Shown: positions 49,011-58,660, numbered from the stretch's first letter. The stretch is DNA of 64,000 bases from Caulobacter mirabilis (GCF_002749615.1 NZ_CP024201.1:3348001-3412000), one strand, 5' to 3'. The notes: generated by a model not told the origin, from the sequence alone. A program made the numbers and translations.

Positions 49011-51059
49011 ATGACGACCGCGCGCACGACGACCTTGTGGACCCTCCGGGGGTTGATGCTGGCCTTGCTGGCGAGCACGGCGACCGCGGCGCTGGCGCAG
49101 ACCGCCGTCCCCTCCGTGACGCCCTTCGCCGAGACCACCCCGACCGTCCGCTCGGGCGCGAACACCGCCGTCCTGGCGCTGGACGGCGCGGGCGGCGGCA
49201 GGGTCGTCGGCAGCGGCGAGCTGGGCGGGATCGAGGTCTACGGCCTGGACGGCAAGCGCTCCGGCGCGATCCCCGCCGGCGACGTCACGGCCCTGGACAT
49301 CCGCTACGGCGCGCCGGTCGGCGGCCGCGAGGCCACGGTGCTGGGCGTGCTCGACACCGAGGGCGGAATCAGCCGCCTGCGGTTCTTCGACTTCGACGCC
49401 GCGACCGGCGGCACGCGCGAGCTGACCGGCGCTCCGATCACCCTGCCGTTCGCGGCCGAGAGCCTGTGCCTGTACCGCAGCCCGCTGGACCGCGGTCTCT
49501 ACGCCTTCGCGCTGGGCGGACATGGCGAGATCGAGCAATGGGCGATCCATGACGACGGCGCCGGTCGATTGGCCGGCAAGCTCGTCCGCCGCCTGCACCT
49601 GGCGTCCGAGGCCGCCTACTGCACGGTCGACGATACGGACGGCGACCTCTATGTCGCCGAACAAGCCATCGGGATCTGGAAATTCCACGCCGATCCCGAG
49701 GCCGAGACCATCCCCAGGCTGATCGACGCCGTTCGCCTGGGCGCGCTCGACAAGGAGGTCGGCGGCCTGGCCCTCTACGACGGCGGCCGCGGCGCCCGCT
49801 ATCTGATCGCCTCCAACGCCTCGGCCAACAGCTTTCACGTCTACGACCGCGACGCCAAGGACCGGCGCGTCGGCAGCTTCACGCTGACCGGCGTCGAGGC
49901 GGCCGGCGGCCTGTACGCGACCAGCACGGCCGGCGGCCTGCTGATCGCCATGGACGACGAGAACGCGGGCGGGACCAACTACAAGCTGGCCCGTTTCGCC
50001 GACATCGCCGCGGCGCTGAAGCTGAACGCCGGGACGCCGCAGGACCCGCGCGTCCTGGCGCCCCAGCCCCTGCCGACCGTGACGGCCACGGTCGAGACCC
50101 AGCCGGTCGAGGGCGGCGGCGATGCGGCCGACGATCCCGCCATCTGGGTGCATCCGACCGATCCCTCGAAGAGCCTGATCATCGGCACCGACAAGCAGGC
50201 CGGCCTGGGCGTCTACGACCTGTCCGGCAAGCGGGTGCAGTTCCTGGCCGACGGCCGCATGAACAACGTCGACCTGCGCGACGGCTTCAAGCTGGGCGGC
50301 CGGAGCGTGACCCTGGTCACCGCCAGCGACCGCACCAAGAACGCCATCGCCATCTATGCCCTGGACCCCGCCACGGGCCGGCTGAGCAACGTGTCCGACG
50401 GCGTCCAGCCGACCGGCCTGGGCGATCCGTATGGCCTGTGCATGTACCGCAGCCGCAAGAGCGGCCAGACCTTCGTGTTCATCAACGACACCGACGGCAA
50501 GATGCGCCAGTGGCGGCTGGTCGAGGCGGCCGGCGGCAAGGTGCGCAGCGAGCTGGTCCGCGAATTCGCCTTCGACAGCCAGACCGAGGGCTGCGTCGCC
50601 GACGACGAGCTGGGAACGCTCTACGTCGCCGAGGAGGACGTCGCGCTCTGGAAGCTGAGCGCCGAGCCCAAGGGCGGTTCGGCCAAGACCATGGTCGCCA
50701 GCGTCGCCGCCAACCCGAAGCTGAAGGACGACCTGGAAGGGGTGTCGCTGTACCTGCAGCCTAAGGGCCGCGGCTACATCGTGCTCTCGAGCCAGGGCAA
50801 CAACAGCTACGCCCTGTTCCGCCGCGACGGGACGCACGACTACGCCGGCTCCTTCGCCATCATCGGCGATCCGGCCAAGGGCATCGACGGCGCGTCCGAG
50901 ACCGACGGGCTGGACGTGACCAGCGTCCCGATGGGGCCCGCCTTCCCGCGCGGCGCGCTGGTGGTCCAGGACGGCCGCAACGTCAGCCCGCCGCAGCCGC
51001 AGAACTTCAAGATCGTGCCCTGGGACGCGATCGCCGAGGCGCTGAAGCTGCCGGAATAG
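49011..51059 (+). CDS. Two-domain beta-propeller phytase
   Basis: Secreted phosphatase that releases phosphate from phytate with calcium. The 682-residue protein has a signal peptide (LRGLMLALLASTATAALAQ), then an N-terminal incomplete propeller (residues about 40-340, with a phytase-like YCTVDDTDGDLYVAEQAIGIW) and a complete C-terminal phytase propeller beginning ADDPAIWVHPTDPSKSLIIG and TDKQAGLGVYDLSGKRV. Dual-domain phytases are known; the N-terminal domain usually lends substrate affinity. The ATG at 49011 follows GGGGGACC; the longer upstream frame reads into the sigma gene. Confidence 0.92.
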   Translation: MTTARTTTLWTLRGLMLALLASTATAALAQTAVPSVTPFAETTPTVRSGANTAVLALDGAGGGRVVGSGELGGIEVYGLDGKRSGAIPAGDVTALDIRYGAPVGGREATVLGVLDTEGGISRLRFFDFDAATGGTRELTGAPITLPFAAESLCLYRSPLDRGLYAFALGGHGEIEQWAIHDDGAGRLAGKLVRRLHLASEAAYCTVDDTDGDLYVAEQAIGIWKFHADPEAETIPRLIDAVRLGALDKEVGGLALYDGGRGARYLIASNASANSFHVYDRDAKDRRVGSFTLTGVEAAGGLYATSTAGGLLIAMDDENAGGTNYKLARFADIAAALKLNAGTPQDPRVLAPQPLPTVTATVETQPVEGGGDAADDPAIWVHPTDPSKSLIIGTDKQAGLGVYDLSGKRVQFLADGRMNNVDLRDGFKLGGRSVTLVTASDRTKNAIAIYALDPATGRLSNVSDGVQPTGLGDPYGLCMYRSRKSGQTFVFINDTDGKMRQWRLVEAAGGKVRSELVREFAFDSQTEGCVADDELGTLYVAEEDVALWKLSAEPKGGSAKTMVASVAANPKLKDDLEGVSLYLQPKGRGYIVLSSQGNNSYALFRRDGTHDYAGSFAIIGDPAKGIDGASETDGLDVTSVPMGPAFPRGALVVQDGRNVSPPQPQNFKIVPWDAIAEALKLPE

Positions 51060-51101
51060 CGCCCTCTTCGGCCTCGCCGCCGGGACCGGAGTCCCCACGC
51101 G

Positions 51102-51131
51102 CCGCCGCCCTGCAAACGGGGCGGCGGTTTC
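51102..51131 (+). terminator. Rho-independent terminator of the phytase gene
   Basis: CCGCCGCCC (51102-51110) pairs with GGGCGGCGG (51119-51127), loop of 8, followed by TTTC. It lies 42 bases after the phytase stop. Confidence 0.75.
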
Positions 51132-51400
51132 GAGGCGTGTCGGCGGCGGGCTCATCCTCCAAGCCTAACGCCGTGAACACGGCCGCCGCGAATTCGGGGA
51201 TTCCTTCAGAAATTACGGAGACTTGCGGACATTTGGACCGGTCGGGCGCGCGCGGCCCTTGGTCCGCTCGAAGGCCCGACCGGGATGTCCGGTCGGTCTC
51301 CGCCGGCGCCCCGAGGCCCCGGCGGAGAGGGATCGATTGTCCCCCGATGTCTCGGCTTGTCCCGCGAAGATCCGTCCCGGGAGTCTCTATCCGCGCGGGA
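51132..51400. other. Interval between phytase and GH9 with two adjacent hairpins
   Basis: No gene is supported. CCGACCGG (51276-51283) pairs with CCGGTCGG (51289-51296) over an 8-base stem with loop GATGT; CTCCGCCGG (51298-51306) pairs with CCGGCGGAG (51319-51327). They may end the minus-strand GH9 transcript, though no T run follows on that strand. The rest has no clear features. Confidence 0.55.
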
Positions 51401-53191
51401 TCACTTCGCCTCCGGGTCCGTCACGCTGGCCAGAAGCAGGAACCAGGCGTTGTGCGGAATCCACTGTTCCAGCCAGCGCCAGTTCTCGCTGTCGGGCCCT
51501 TCGGCCCAGGCGATGCCCCGGCCCTGGTCGCTGCCGACGCCGCCGGTGATGCCGTTGGAGATGCCGCCCGGCACATGCACGCCGGCGCTCTCGGCGTCGG
51601 GGACGTTCTTGGCGCCGAAGCCGTAGAGCATCGACATGTCATAGGGGTTACGGCCCAGCGTCCAGTCGATCTGGTCCTGGGCGAACTCGGCCAAGGCCGG
51701 CTCGACCCCGAAGGCCGCGCCGGCCCGCGGGTCGGTCGCCCGGCCGCCCAGCAGCGCCGCCACGCTCAGCGAGGCCAGCCGCGCGCTCTCGCCCTGCCAC
51801 CAGTAGCGGGTCTCGTTGGCGTGCGGGATGAAGAAGCCGGTCTGCAGCGGCCCGCGCCGGCCGTCCTTGAAGGTCATGAACGGCTGGCGCGGATAGTCGT
51901 AGGGATTGGCGACGGCCGCATCGAGCGTCAGCTGGCCCTTCAGCGCCTTGCCGATCGTATCCTTGGCGGCGGCGATCCGCGCGGCGTCAGTCTCGATCGC
52001 CAGGTAGGAGACCAGGCTCAGCACCGGGAACCCGGCCTCGGCGGCGTGGTAGTAGGGCCGGCCCTTGTCGTCGCTGTCGAACCAGCCGTTGGCGGTCATC
52101 CGGCCGTTCAGCCTCGCCGCCCGCGCCCGCGCCGCTTCCAGATAGACCGGCTTCTTCGTGGACAGGTACAGCTCTGTCGCCGCCAGCAGGGCTGTGTAGT
52201 CGTCGATGATGTTCTCGCGGCCGTCGTCGACGTAGCGCAGGTTGTTCTTCTGCATGTGCGCGAACGACCGCTCGGCGTCGGCCAGATACTGGTCGGCCGG
52301 GAACTCGCCCTTGGCGCCGGTGTCCTTGGCCAGACGATAGGCGCGGGCCAGGGCCGCGATCGCAACGCCGCCGCCCTCGCGATAGGCCGCCTGGTAGTTC
52401 TTCGTGTAGACGCCCTCGATCCCGACGTAGCCGGTCACCACCCGCTCGGCGCCGGGGCTTTTCCAGCGGTCGAAGACCGTCATGTAGAAGAAGCCTTCCG
52501 GCGACAGCAGCCGGTGCAGGTAGTCGGCGCCCCACAACGCCTCGTCGACGATCTGCTTGTCGAGACCGGCCTTCTGGAACCGGCCGGGCGAAGCCTCGTA
52601 GGACCGGGCCAGGGCCCAGGCCGCGAACGAGGTCTGCTGCGGATTGAAGAAGTTGGCGTAGGACAGGTGCGACAGGTACTTGCCCGCGTCGCCGCCGGCG
52701 TCCTTCCAGCCGCCCCAGACGTTGACGTAGGTCTTGGTCCCGTAGATGCGGATGCGCTTGTCGGCTTCGCTGACGTTGCGGCTGAGCTTGAAGTACTCGA
52801 CCAACGCCTTGCCCGTCGTCGCGAACAGGGCGTCGTCGGCCACCACGAAGGCTGGGGACGTCGCCGTCTCGCCGCCCAGCGTGACCTTGACCTCGTAGCG
52901 CCCGGCCTCCTTCAGTCCGCTGAAGTCGGCGGTGAAGTAGCGCTTGCCCGCGCCCCATTCGCTGAAGGCCGGCTCGGCCGCCAGGTCGCCCGCGAGCACC
53001 TCCTGGCCGTCGCGCAGGACCGAGAACCGGCCGCCGGCCGCGCCACGGTCCGTCTCGACCACCGCCGCCTTGGGCCCGGCGCGCTCGAGCGCGACCTGGT
53101 TCACATGCACCTTCACGGCCGCCTGGGCCACGCCGCCCGCCAGGGCCAGCAGCGCCGCCCCCGACGCCAGCCAGAGCTTCATCCCGTTCAT
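51401..53191 (-). CDS. Glycoside hydrolase family 9 protein, probable exo-beta-glucosaminidase or endoglucanase-like
   Basis: A 596-residue secreted enzyme with signal peptide (LASGAALLALAGGVAQAA) and an N-terminal Ig-like CelD_N domain (VHVNQVALERAGPKAAVVET to about residue 105), then a GH9 (alpha/alpha)6 catalytic domain with GGWKDAGGDAGKYLSHLSYA, a variant of the DAGD site, and the C-terminal acid E in WRWLEQWIPHNAW. GH9 relatives from Vibrio and Photobacterium cleave glucosamine oligomers; the aminosugar context makes that more likely than cellulase, by inference. ATG at 53191 overlaps the GH20 stop (ATGA) and has GGGAGAGG upstream. Confidence 0.85.
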   Translation of the reverse strand: MNGMKLWLASGAALLALAGGVAQAAVKVHVNQVALERAGPKAAVVETDRGAAGGRFSVLRDGQEVLAGDLAAEPAFSEWGAGKRYFTADFSGLKEAGRYEVKVTLGGETATSPAFVVADDALFATTGKALVEYFKLSRNVSEADKRIRIYGTKTYVNVWGGWKDAGGDAGKYLSHLSYANFFNPQQTSFAAWALARSYEASPGRFQKAGLDKQIVDEALWGADYLHRLLSPEGFFYMTVFDRWKSPGAERVVTGYVGIEGVYTKNYQAAYREGGGVAIAALARAYRLAKDTGAKGEFPADQYLADAERSFAHMQKNNLRYVDDGRENIIDDYTALLAATELYLSTKKPVYLEAARARAARLNGRMTANGWFDSDDKGRPYYHAAEAGFPVLSLVSYLAIETDAARIAAAKDTIGKALKGQLTLDAAVANPYDYPRQPFMTFKDGRRGPLQTGFFIPHANETRYWWQGESARLASLSVAALLGGRATDPRAGAAFGVEPALAEFAQDQIDWTLGRNPYDMSMLYGFGAKNVPDAESAGVHVPGGISNGITGGVGSDQGRGIAWAEGPDSENWRWLEQWIPHNAWFLLLASVTDPEAK

Positions 53192-55773
53192 CGCCTCTCC
53201 CCTACCGTCACTGTTCTGCCGGCGCGTCGACCGTCGGCCGATCGCGCCCGGATTTCCACTGCGCCCTCCACCGGCGCCGGTCCCGCATAGGGAACCCAGC
53301 CGCCGCCGGCGACGCGGTATTCGATCGGCAACCCCGGGACCTCCAGGTTCGCCTTCAGCACGCCGCTCTCGACCACGGCCCCGACGATCGGGATGCGGTA
53401 GGCGATGCCCGCCTGATCCAGTCGCCGAAGCTCCACGGTCCCGACTCGCGCGGCGAAGCCTGCCCACTCGCGGTCGCGGGCGACGCGGGCGGCGGCGCTG
53501 AACGTCTGCGTCTGCGGACCATAGGGTCCGCCGTCGGACGCCGGCGTCGGCTCCCAGTCGGCCCGCCGCCAGGCCCGCTCGGCGAAGGCCAGCAAGCGCG
53601 GAAACAGCATGTATTCGACCTGATCATCGGAACGGATCGTCTCGCTCCACAACTGGGCCTGCACGCCATCGAAGCGCGCGCCGCGCCCGCCGTTGTCCGT
53701 CACCGTCGCCGGCCGGTTCTCCAGATCGGTCCAGATCTCCGCATGGACCGGGAGGCTCTCGGGCATGAAGTCGAACAGCTTGCGGCTGTCGGTGAAGCGG
53801 GACATCCAGTCATAGCCGCGCTCGTAGGGATCGACGGCGTTCGGCGCGTCCAGGTAGGTCGCCTCGGGGACCGAGACCACGACCCGCCAGCCCTGCCCCG
53901 CCTGCTTGCGCCCCACCGCCGTCGCGCCGCCGAACAGCGGCGCCCAGAGGTTGGACTGCACCGCCGCGGGCATCTTCCGGGCGTCGGCGTCGCCCATGCC
54001 GTCGCTCCAGCCGGCGGCCACGATCCCGCGCTCGGCCAGCCGGGCGGAGACCCGCTCGATGAAATAGCCGCCCAGCTTCTTGACCGGGACGCCCGTCGTC
54101 TTCGACAGCGCCGCGCAGGCCGGCGACCCGATCCAGGCGCCCGGCGTCTCGTCGGCGCCGATGTGATAGGTCTTCAGCGGCCGGCCCGCCCGGACGTGCA
54201 GCGCCGCAACCTCGTCCACCACCTTGGCGACGAAGGCGTAGGCCGACTCCTGGCAGACGTTGATGGTGTTGTCCCGGTAGTGCTGGATGCTGTCGTAGAC
54301 GGACCGGTCCGCCGCCTCACTGAGCAGATATCGCGCGGCGCCGGCCTCGTCTCCCGCGGCGCGCAGGCGGCGGGCGCGGGCGTCCATCGCGCGGATCGCG
54401 GCGCGGGAATGCCCCGGCATGTCGAACGAGGGGATCACCTCGATATGCCGCGCCGCGGCCGCCCGCACGATCTCGATGTAGTCGGCCGCGCTGTAGAAGC
54501 CGTCGACCGGCGTATCCCCGTCCGGTCCGGCGCCGAGCTGGGGCAGCAGGCAACGGTCCTCGGCCAGATCGTGGCACCGCCGGGCGCCGATCTCGGTCAG
54601 CTCCGGCAGCCCCGCGATCTCCAGCCGCCAGCCCTCGTCGTCGCCCAGATGCAGGTGCAGGCGGTTCAGCTTGTAGGCCGCCATCTGCTCCAGCACCGCC
54701 AGCACCAGCGCCTTGCCGTGGAAGTTGCGGGCGACGTCCAGGTGCAGCCCGCGGAAGCCGAAGCGCGGCGCATCCTCGATGGCCAACTGCGGAACCGTCG
54801 GCCCCGCGGCGCGCAGAGCCGCCAGGGTGCGCAGGCCGTTGGACGCGCCCTCGGCGTCGGAGGCCTCGATCACGACGCCCTCGGCGTCGATGGCCAGCCC
54901 GTATCCGCCCAGCGGCAGAGGCTTCGACGCCCTGCGGACGACCAGCGGCGCGCCGCGCCCGGTCTCGCCCGCGGCCGCCAGAGCCGGCGCGAGGTCCTTG
55001 CGATCGAAGCCTTCCAGCCTGACGACCAGCCCGCCGGACAGGTCCAACGCTCCCGTCCCCGCGCGCACCTCGCGCGGGGACGGGATGACCGGCGGTCCCG
55101 CCCCCAGGGCCGTCGGCGTCGCCGCGTTGGCGGCGTAGGTCCGCGCCGGCGTCGCCCAGACGGTTCGGTCGCCGGGCGAACGGCGCTCAAGCTTGGCTTC
55201 GTCGACGAAGGGCGCGACGAACGGCAGGCCCTCGAGGCCGGTTTCGGGGTCGACGATCGGTCGCGTGCTCTCGATCACCCGGGCCTTCAGCCCCTCGGCG
55301 GCGAGGTAGTGGTTCGGCATCGGATAGTAGGCCGACAGATGCGAGCCGCCGCCGCGGAAGCCGATGCGATAGGTCTCGCCCGGCTTCAGCCCCGCCGATC
55401 CCGGCGCGGGGGTGAGACGATAGAGATCGCCGTTGACGTGCTCGACCCGGAAGCGCGGGTCGTCCACGCGCCGCATCCGCTCGACATGGCTGAAGAACAG
55501 GGCCCAGCCGTCCGGCGGCAGGCCATGGGGCGCGGTCAGGCTGAGCTCGCCGCGATAGCAGCCGCCCTCGCCTGATCCGCAGTCGCCCGTCACGCCGTTC
55601 TCGAGAACCGCGAAGCCGACCTTCAGCTCGCGGGCCGCGCGGTCGAGTTCGGGCTGGGTCAAGGGCGCGGCGCCGGCGCTCCCCGCCGCCAGAGCCAGGG
55701 CGAGAGAGAGCCCGGCCGACAGAGGCCGGCCGGGCCAGTGGCGCTGGGAGGGAAAGACGGCGGAAGGGATCAC
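53188..55773 (-). CDS. Beta-N-acetylhexosaminidase, GH20
   Basis: Exported enzyme releasing terminal GlcNAc. The 861-residue protein has four parts: a chitobiase-type N-terminal carbohydrate-binding domain (GWALFFSHVERMRRVDDPRF), a GH20b domain, the catalytic barrel with LHLHLGDDEGWRLEI and the catalytic Asp-Glu pair in YHIGADETPGAW, and a C-terminal Ig-like domain. The GTG at 55773 begins a signal-like stretch (GLSLALALAAGSAGA); another GTG at 55851 would add 26 residues and has a too-close SD and a hairpin over it. Downstream is GH9, coupled by ATGA. Confidence 0.9.
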   Translation of the reverse strand: MIPSAVFPSQRHWPGRPLSAGLSLALALAAGSAGAAPLTQPELDRAARELKVGFAVLENGVTGDCGSGEGGCYRGELSLTAPHGLPPDGWALFFSHVERMRRVDDPRFRVEHVNGDLYRLTPAPGSAGLKPGETYRIGFRGGGSHLSAYYPMPNHYLAAEGLKARVIESTRPIVDPETGLEGLPFVAPFVDEAKLERRSPGDRTVWATPARTYAANAATPTALGAGPPVIPSPREVRAGTGALDLSGGLVVRLEGFDRKDLAPALAAAGETGRGAPLVVRRASKPLPLGGYGLAIDAEGVVIEASDAEGASNGLRTLAALRAAGPTVPQLAIEDAPRFGFRGLHLDVARNFHGKALVLAVLEQMAAYKLNRLHLHLGDDEGWRLEIAGLPELTEIGARRCHDLAEDRCLLPQLGAGPDGDTPVDGFYSAADYIEIVRAAAARHIEVIPSFDMPGHSRAAIRAMDARARRLRAAGDEAGAARYLLSEAADRSVYDSIQHYRDNTINVCQESAYAFVAKVVDEVAALHVRAGRPLKTYHIGADETPGAWIGSPACAALSKTTGVPVKKLGGYFIERVSARLAERGIVAAGWSDGMGDADARKMPAAVQSNLWAPLFGGATAVGRKQAGQGWRVVVSVPEATYLDAPNAVDPYERGYDWMSRFTDSRKLFDFMPESLPVHAEIWTDLENRPATVTDNGGRGARFDGVQAQLWSETIRSDDQVEYMLFPRLLAFAERAWRRADWEPTPASDGGPYGPQTQTFSAAARVARDREWAGFAARVGTVELRRLDQAGIAYRIPIVGAVVESGVLKANLEVPGLPIEYRVAGGGWVPYAGPAPVEGAVEIRARSADGRRAGRTVTVGERR

Positions 55774-55813
55774 GACGGCCCTGCTGCTGTACCTGGAAAG
55801 CGGGTCGGAGAGG

Positions 55814-55849
55814 GGAGATCGCCGGTGGGTGGGTTTGGGGGCGATCTCC
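55814..55849. repeat. Intercistronic 10-base hairpin between TonB receptor and GH20 genes
   Basis: GGAGATCGCC (55814-55823) pairs perfectly with GGCGATCTCC (55840-55849) around a 16-base loop. It may stabilise the upstream receptor mRNA or attenuate expression of the enzymes downstream. Its position argues for GH20 starting below it at 55773. Confidence 0.6.
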
Positions 55850-55879
55850 ACTCTCCTCCGTTCGCCGGAGCGTCCGGAT

Positions 55880-58474
55880 CTAGAACGAGTATCCCAGGCG
55901 CACCCCCCAGGTCAGAGGCGCGTCGTAGCTGTTGCGCACCATGCCCTGGTTGAAGCCGCCGAAGTTCTTGGTGTCCTCGTCGGTCAGGTTCTCGCCGAAG
56001 GCCTCGACGAAGTAGAGGTTCTCGGGCCCGTTCAGACGCAGGCTGGCGTTCAGCTTCCAGTAGGCGTCCTGGTACTGGCCCAGGTGGGCGCCGGTGTAGT
56101 TGCCGATGTCCAGGAACATGCGGTCCTGCCAGTGGACCGAGACGTAAGGGACCAGCTCGAACCCGCCCGGCAGGTGGATGCTGTGCTGGTAGTTGACCGT
56201 CAGAGACCATTCCGGCGCGAACGGCAGCTTGTTGCCCTTGATGTTCGCGACCGAAGGATCGCCGCAGTGCGGCTGGCCGAAGTACTCGCGCTCATTGCAG
56301 GCGTAGCCGTCGGAATAGGTGCCGCCGTCGGTGATCTCCGTATGGAGATAGGCCAGATAGCCCGACAGGCGACCATCGTCCCAGGGGATGACGTCGAACT
56401 CGACCTCCAGCCCGTGGATGCGGGACTTGGTCAGGTTGTCGGTCGCCCAGGCATACACGGGATCGCCGAAATTGGGGCTCAGCGGGTTCTCGTTGACGCC
56501 GACCACCTTGTTGCCGGTGTTCTGCATGTCGCTGTAATCGCTGAAGAAGGCGGTGACGCTCAGCCGGAAGCGACCGTCCAACAGCGTGCCCTTGTAGCCC
56601 AATTCGTAGGTGGTGACCTTTTCGGGCTGGTAGGTGAGCAGCTTCATGCACCCGTTGGCGCAGGTGTCGGTCATCTCGTACATGCCGCCCATCTTGTGGC
56701 CGGTGGCCACGGAGGCGAACATCATGTGGTCGTCGTTCGGGAACCACTGCGCGCCCAGGCGGTAGGTGCCCTGGCTCCACTCCATCTTTGAATGGTTCGG
56801 CGCGGTGGCCGGCAGCACGCCGCTGTTCAGCGGCGCCGAGCCGCCCATGCCCCATTTCAGGTTGTTCGATTGGTGCGCCCGGATGCTGTTCGGCGTCCAA
56901 AGGCCGTTGTACCAGGCCTCGTTGCCCCACCACGATCCGTAGGTGACGCCGCCCTCGTCGGTCTTCTTGTCCCAGCTGTAGCGATAGCCGGCCGTCAGGC
57001 CGAACTGCTCGGTCAGCCTGTAGTCCACCTGGCCATAGAGCGCCCGCGACGACGTGGTCCGCTTGTTCTGGTCGAAGATCACCGTGTCCGGCAGACCGTC
57101 CGGGTAGAAGCCCAGCGGCAGGCCGGGATCCTCGTAGTAGGTCTTCTGGGCGAGCATCTCCATGTCGTAGCGGATGCTCTTCTTCTCATGCAGGTAGTAG
57201 GCGCCGGCGACATACTGCAGGCGCGAGTCGCCGCGCGACTTGATCTGCAGCTCGTGGGTCACCGTCTCGTAGCGGCTGTGCTTGGTCTCCCAGCTCTCGT
57301 CCCAGATCGGGTAGTAGCCCATCAGCTGCTCTTCGGGCGTGATCCGCTCGCCGATCGACGACCATTCCGGCGCGGCGTGACGGCCGCCGTCGACGTCCTG
57401 GATCTGGTAGCGCTTCTGGTCCTGGTAGGAGGTGCGGTACTCGAGGCCGATGTTGTCGGTCAGATCGTAGACCGCCTTCAACTGGTAGTCGGCGATCGTC
57501 AGGTCCTTCTTGCCCGGTACATTGACCTTGGCGTAGCGCAGGGTGCGGGTGCAGGCGTTGACCGTGCCCGCCGCCTGCTCGCAGTCGACGAAGTTCATGT
57601 CGCCCGCGCCCTGGTCGGAGAAGTACGAGAAGGTCCCGGTCAGCTCCAGCTTCTCGGTCGCCTGCCAGCGGCCGATCAGGCGGAAGGCCCACTGGTCGGA
57701 GTTGTTGTACCAATCCTTGGGGCTGAGATGGCGATTGCGGCGCTGGTCGACGTCCGGAATCCCGTCCTTGACGATGCCGGAATGCGCATCCTCGATATCG
57801 GTGAGGTCCATCTCCTGTTCGATCATGCCGTCGGCGCGCTCGGCCATGAATGCCGCGCGCAGGGCGAAGGTGTCGGTGACGCCCCAGTTCAGACTGCCGC
57901 GGATCTGGCGCTTGTTGTAGTTGCCCATCAGCCCCTCGACGGAGCCGAAGGTCTCGCCGAAGGTCGGTCGGGCCGGGATGATGTTGATGGCCCCGCCGGG
58001 GGAGTTCATGCCGAACAGAGTGCCCTGCGGCCCGCGCAGCACCTCGACCCGCTCGACATCGTACATCAGCGCCAACGCCCCCTGCGGCCGCGGCGAATAG
58101 AAACCGTCCTGCAGGATCGCCACCGCGCCCTCGCCGACCTCGGTGAAGTCGGTGGAGGTGACGCCGCGAATCGTCGCCGCCGTGCCGGAGTCGGACCCCG
58201 TCCCCAGCTGCAGGTTCGGAATCGTCCCGGCCAGATCGCGCGCCGACTGGATGCCCTGGCGGTCCAGGCTCTCCTGCGAGAAGGCGGAGATGGCGACGGG
58301 CGTGTCCATCAGATTGGTCTCGCGTTTCGACGCGGTGACCACGATCTGTTCGAGCACGGTCTCCGACGACGCCGCGGACTGGGCGATCGCCGGACCGGCG
58401 ATCACGGTCAAGGCCGCTCCCGCCATCAGCAGACACCGGCGCCTCGATCGCGCCGCGCGAACACCAGCAAGCAT
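55880..58474 (-). CDS. TonB-dependent receptor, probable aminosugar oligosaccharide uptake
   Basis: An 864-residue receptor with signal peptide (LMAGAALTVIAGPAIAQ), the TonB box region LEQIVVTASKRETNLMDTPV, plug domain VRGPQGTLFGMNSPGGAINI and a barrel ending TWGVRLGYSF with the terminal phenylalanine. The long-barrel type (860 residues, IPNLQLGTGSDSGTAATIRG) is typical for glycan receptors of Caulobacterales, and its operon with GH20 and GH9 hydrolases suggests chitin or chitosan oligomers. ATG at 58474 is preceded by GGGGAGAA. Confidence 0.9.
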   Translation of the reverse strand: MLAGVRAARSRRRCLLMAGAALTVIAGPAIAQSAASSETVLEQIVVTASKRETNLMDTPVAISAFSQESLDRQGIQSARDLAGTIPNLQLGTGSDSGTAATIRGVTSTDFTEVGEGAVAILQDGFYSPRPQGALALMYDVERVEVLRGPQGTLFGMNSPGGAINIIPARPTFGETFGSVEGLMGNYNKRQIRGSLNWGVTDTFALRAAFMAERADGMIEQEMDLTDIEDAHSGIVKDGIPDVDQRRNRHLSPKDWYNNSDQWAFRLIGRWQATEKLELTGTFSYFSDQGAGDMNFVDCEQAAGTVNACTRTLRYAKVNVPGKKDLTIADYQLKAVYDLTDNIGLEYRTSYQDQKRYQIQDVDGGRHAAPEWSSIGERITPEEQLMGYYPIWDESWETKHSRYETVTHELQIKSRGDSRLQYVAGAYYLHEKKSIRYDMEMLAQKTYYEDPGLPLGFYPDGLPDTVIFDQNKRTTSSRALYGQVDYRLTEQFGLTAGYRYSWDKKTDEGGVTYGSWWGNEAWYNGLWTPNSIRAHQSNNLKWGMGGSAPLNSGVLPATAPNHSKMEWSQGTYRLGAQWFPNDDHMMFASVATGHKMGGMYEMTDTCANGCMKLLTYQPEKVTTYELGYKGTLLDGRFRLSVTAFFSDYSDMQNTGNKVVGVNENPLSPNFGDPVYAWATDNLTKSRIHGLEVEFDVIPWDDGRLSGYLAYLHTEITDGGTYSDGYACNEREYFGQPHCGDPSVANIKGNKLPFAPEWSLTVNYQHSIHLPGGFELVPYVSVHWQDRMFLDIGNYTGAHLGQYQDAYWKLNASLRLNGPENLYFVEAFGENLTDEDTKNFGGFNQGMVRNSYDAPLTWGVRLGYSF

Positions 58475-58612
58475 GTCGTTCTCCCCTCATCCAGGCCGAA
58501 CCGCCGCGCCGATGCCTGCGCGATGATCCGGGTTCGACACGACGGCCGGACCCCGACGGTCCGACGCCTCCCCCGCGCCACGGCCCTTTCGCCGCTCCTG
58601 TCGAGGATCAAC

Positions 58613-58640
58613 GTTATCCAGCGTCATCGAACCGTGTCAA
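58613..58640 (-). promoter_or_regulatory. Promoter of the aminosugar receptor operon
   Basis: Minus strand TTGACAC (58640-58634), 11 bases, GCTGGATAAC (58622-58613) matches TTGACGS-N10-14-GCTANAWC of Caulobacter sigma-70 closely. The leader to the receptor start is about 130 bases. Confidence 0.75.
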
Positions 58641-58660
58641 TATATACTTCTATTGGATGT
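58636..58660 (-). promoter_or_regulatory. Shared 25-base element, copy at the receptor promoter
   Basis: Reading minus, ACATCCA then A, TAG, then a variable part and ATTGAC at the -35. Identical to the copy at 60052-60076 at 18 of 25 positions, both ending in the -35 TTGAC. Candidate operator of the ROK regulator between the two genes. Confidence 0.6.
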
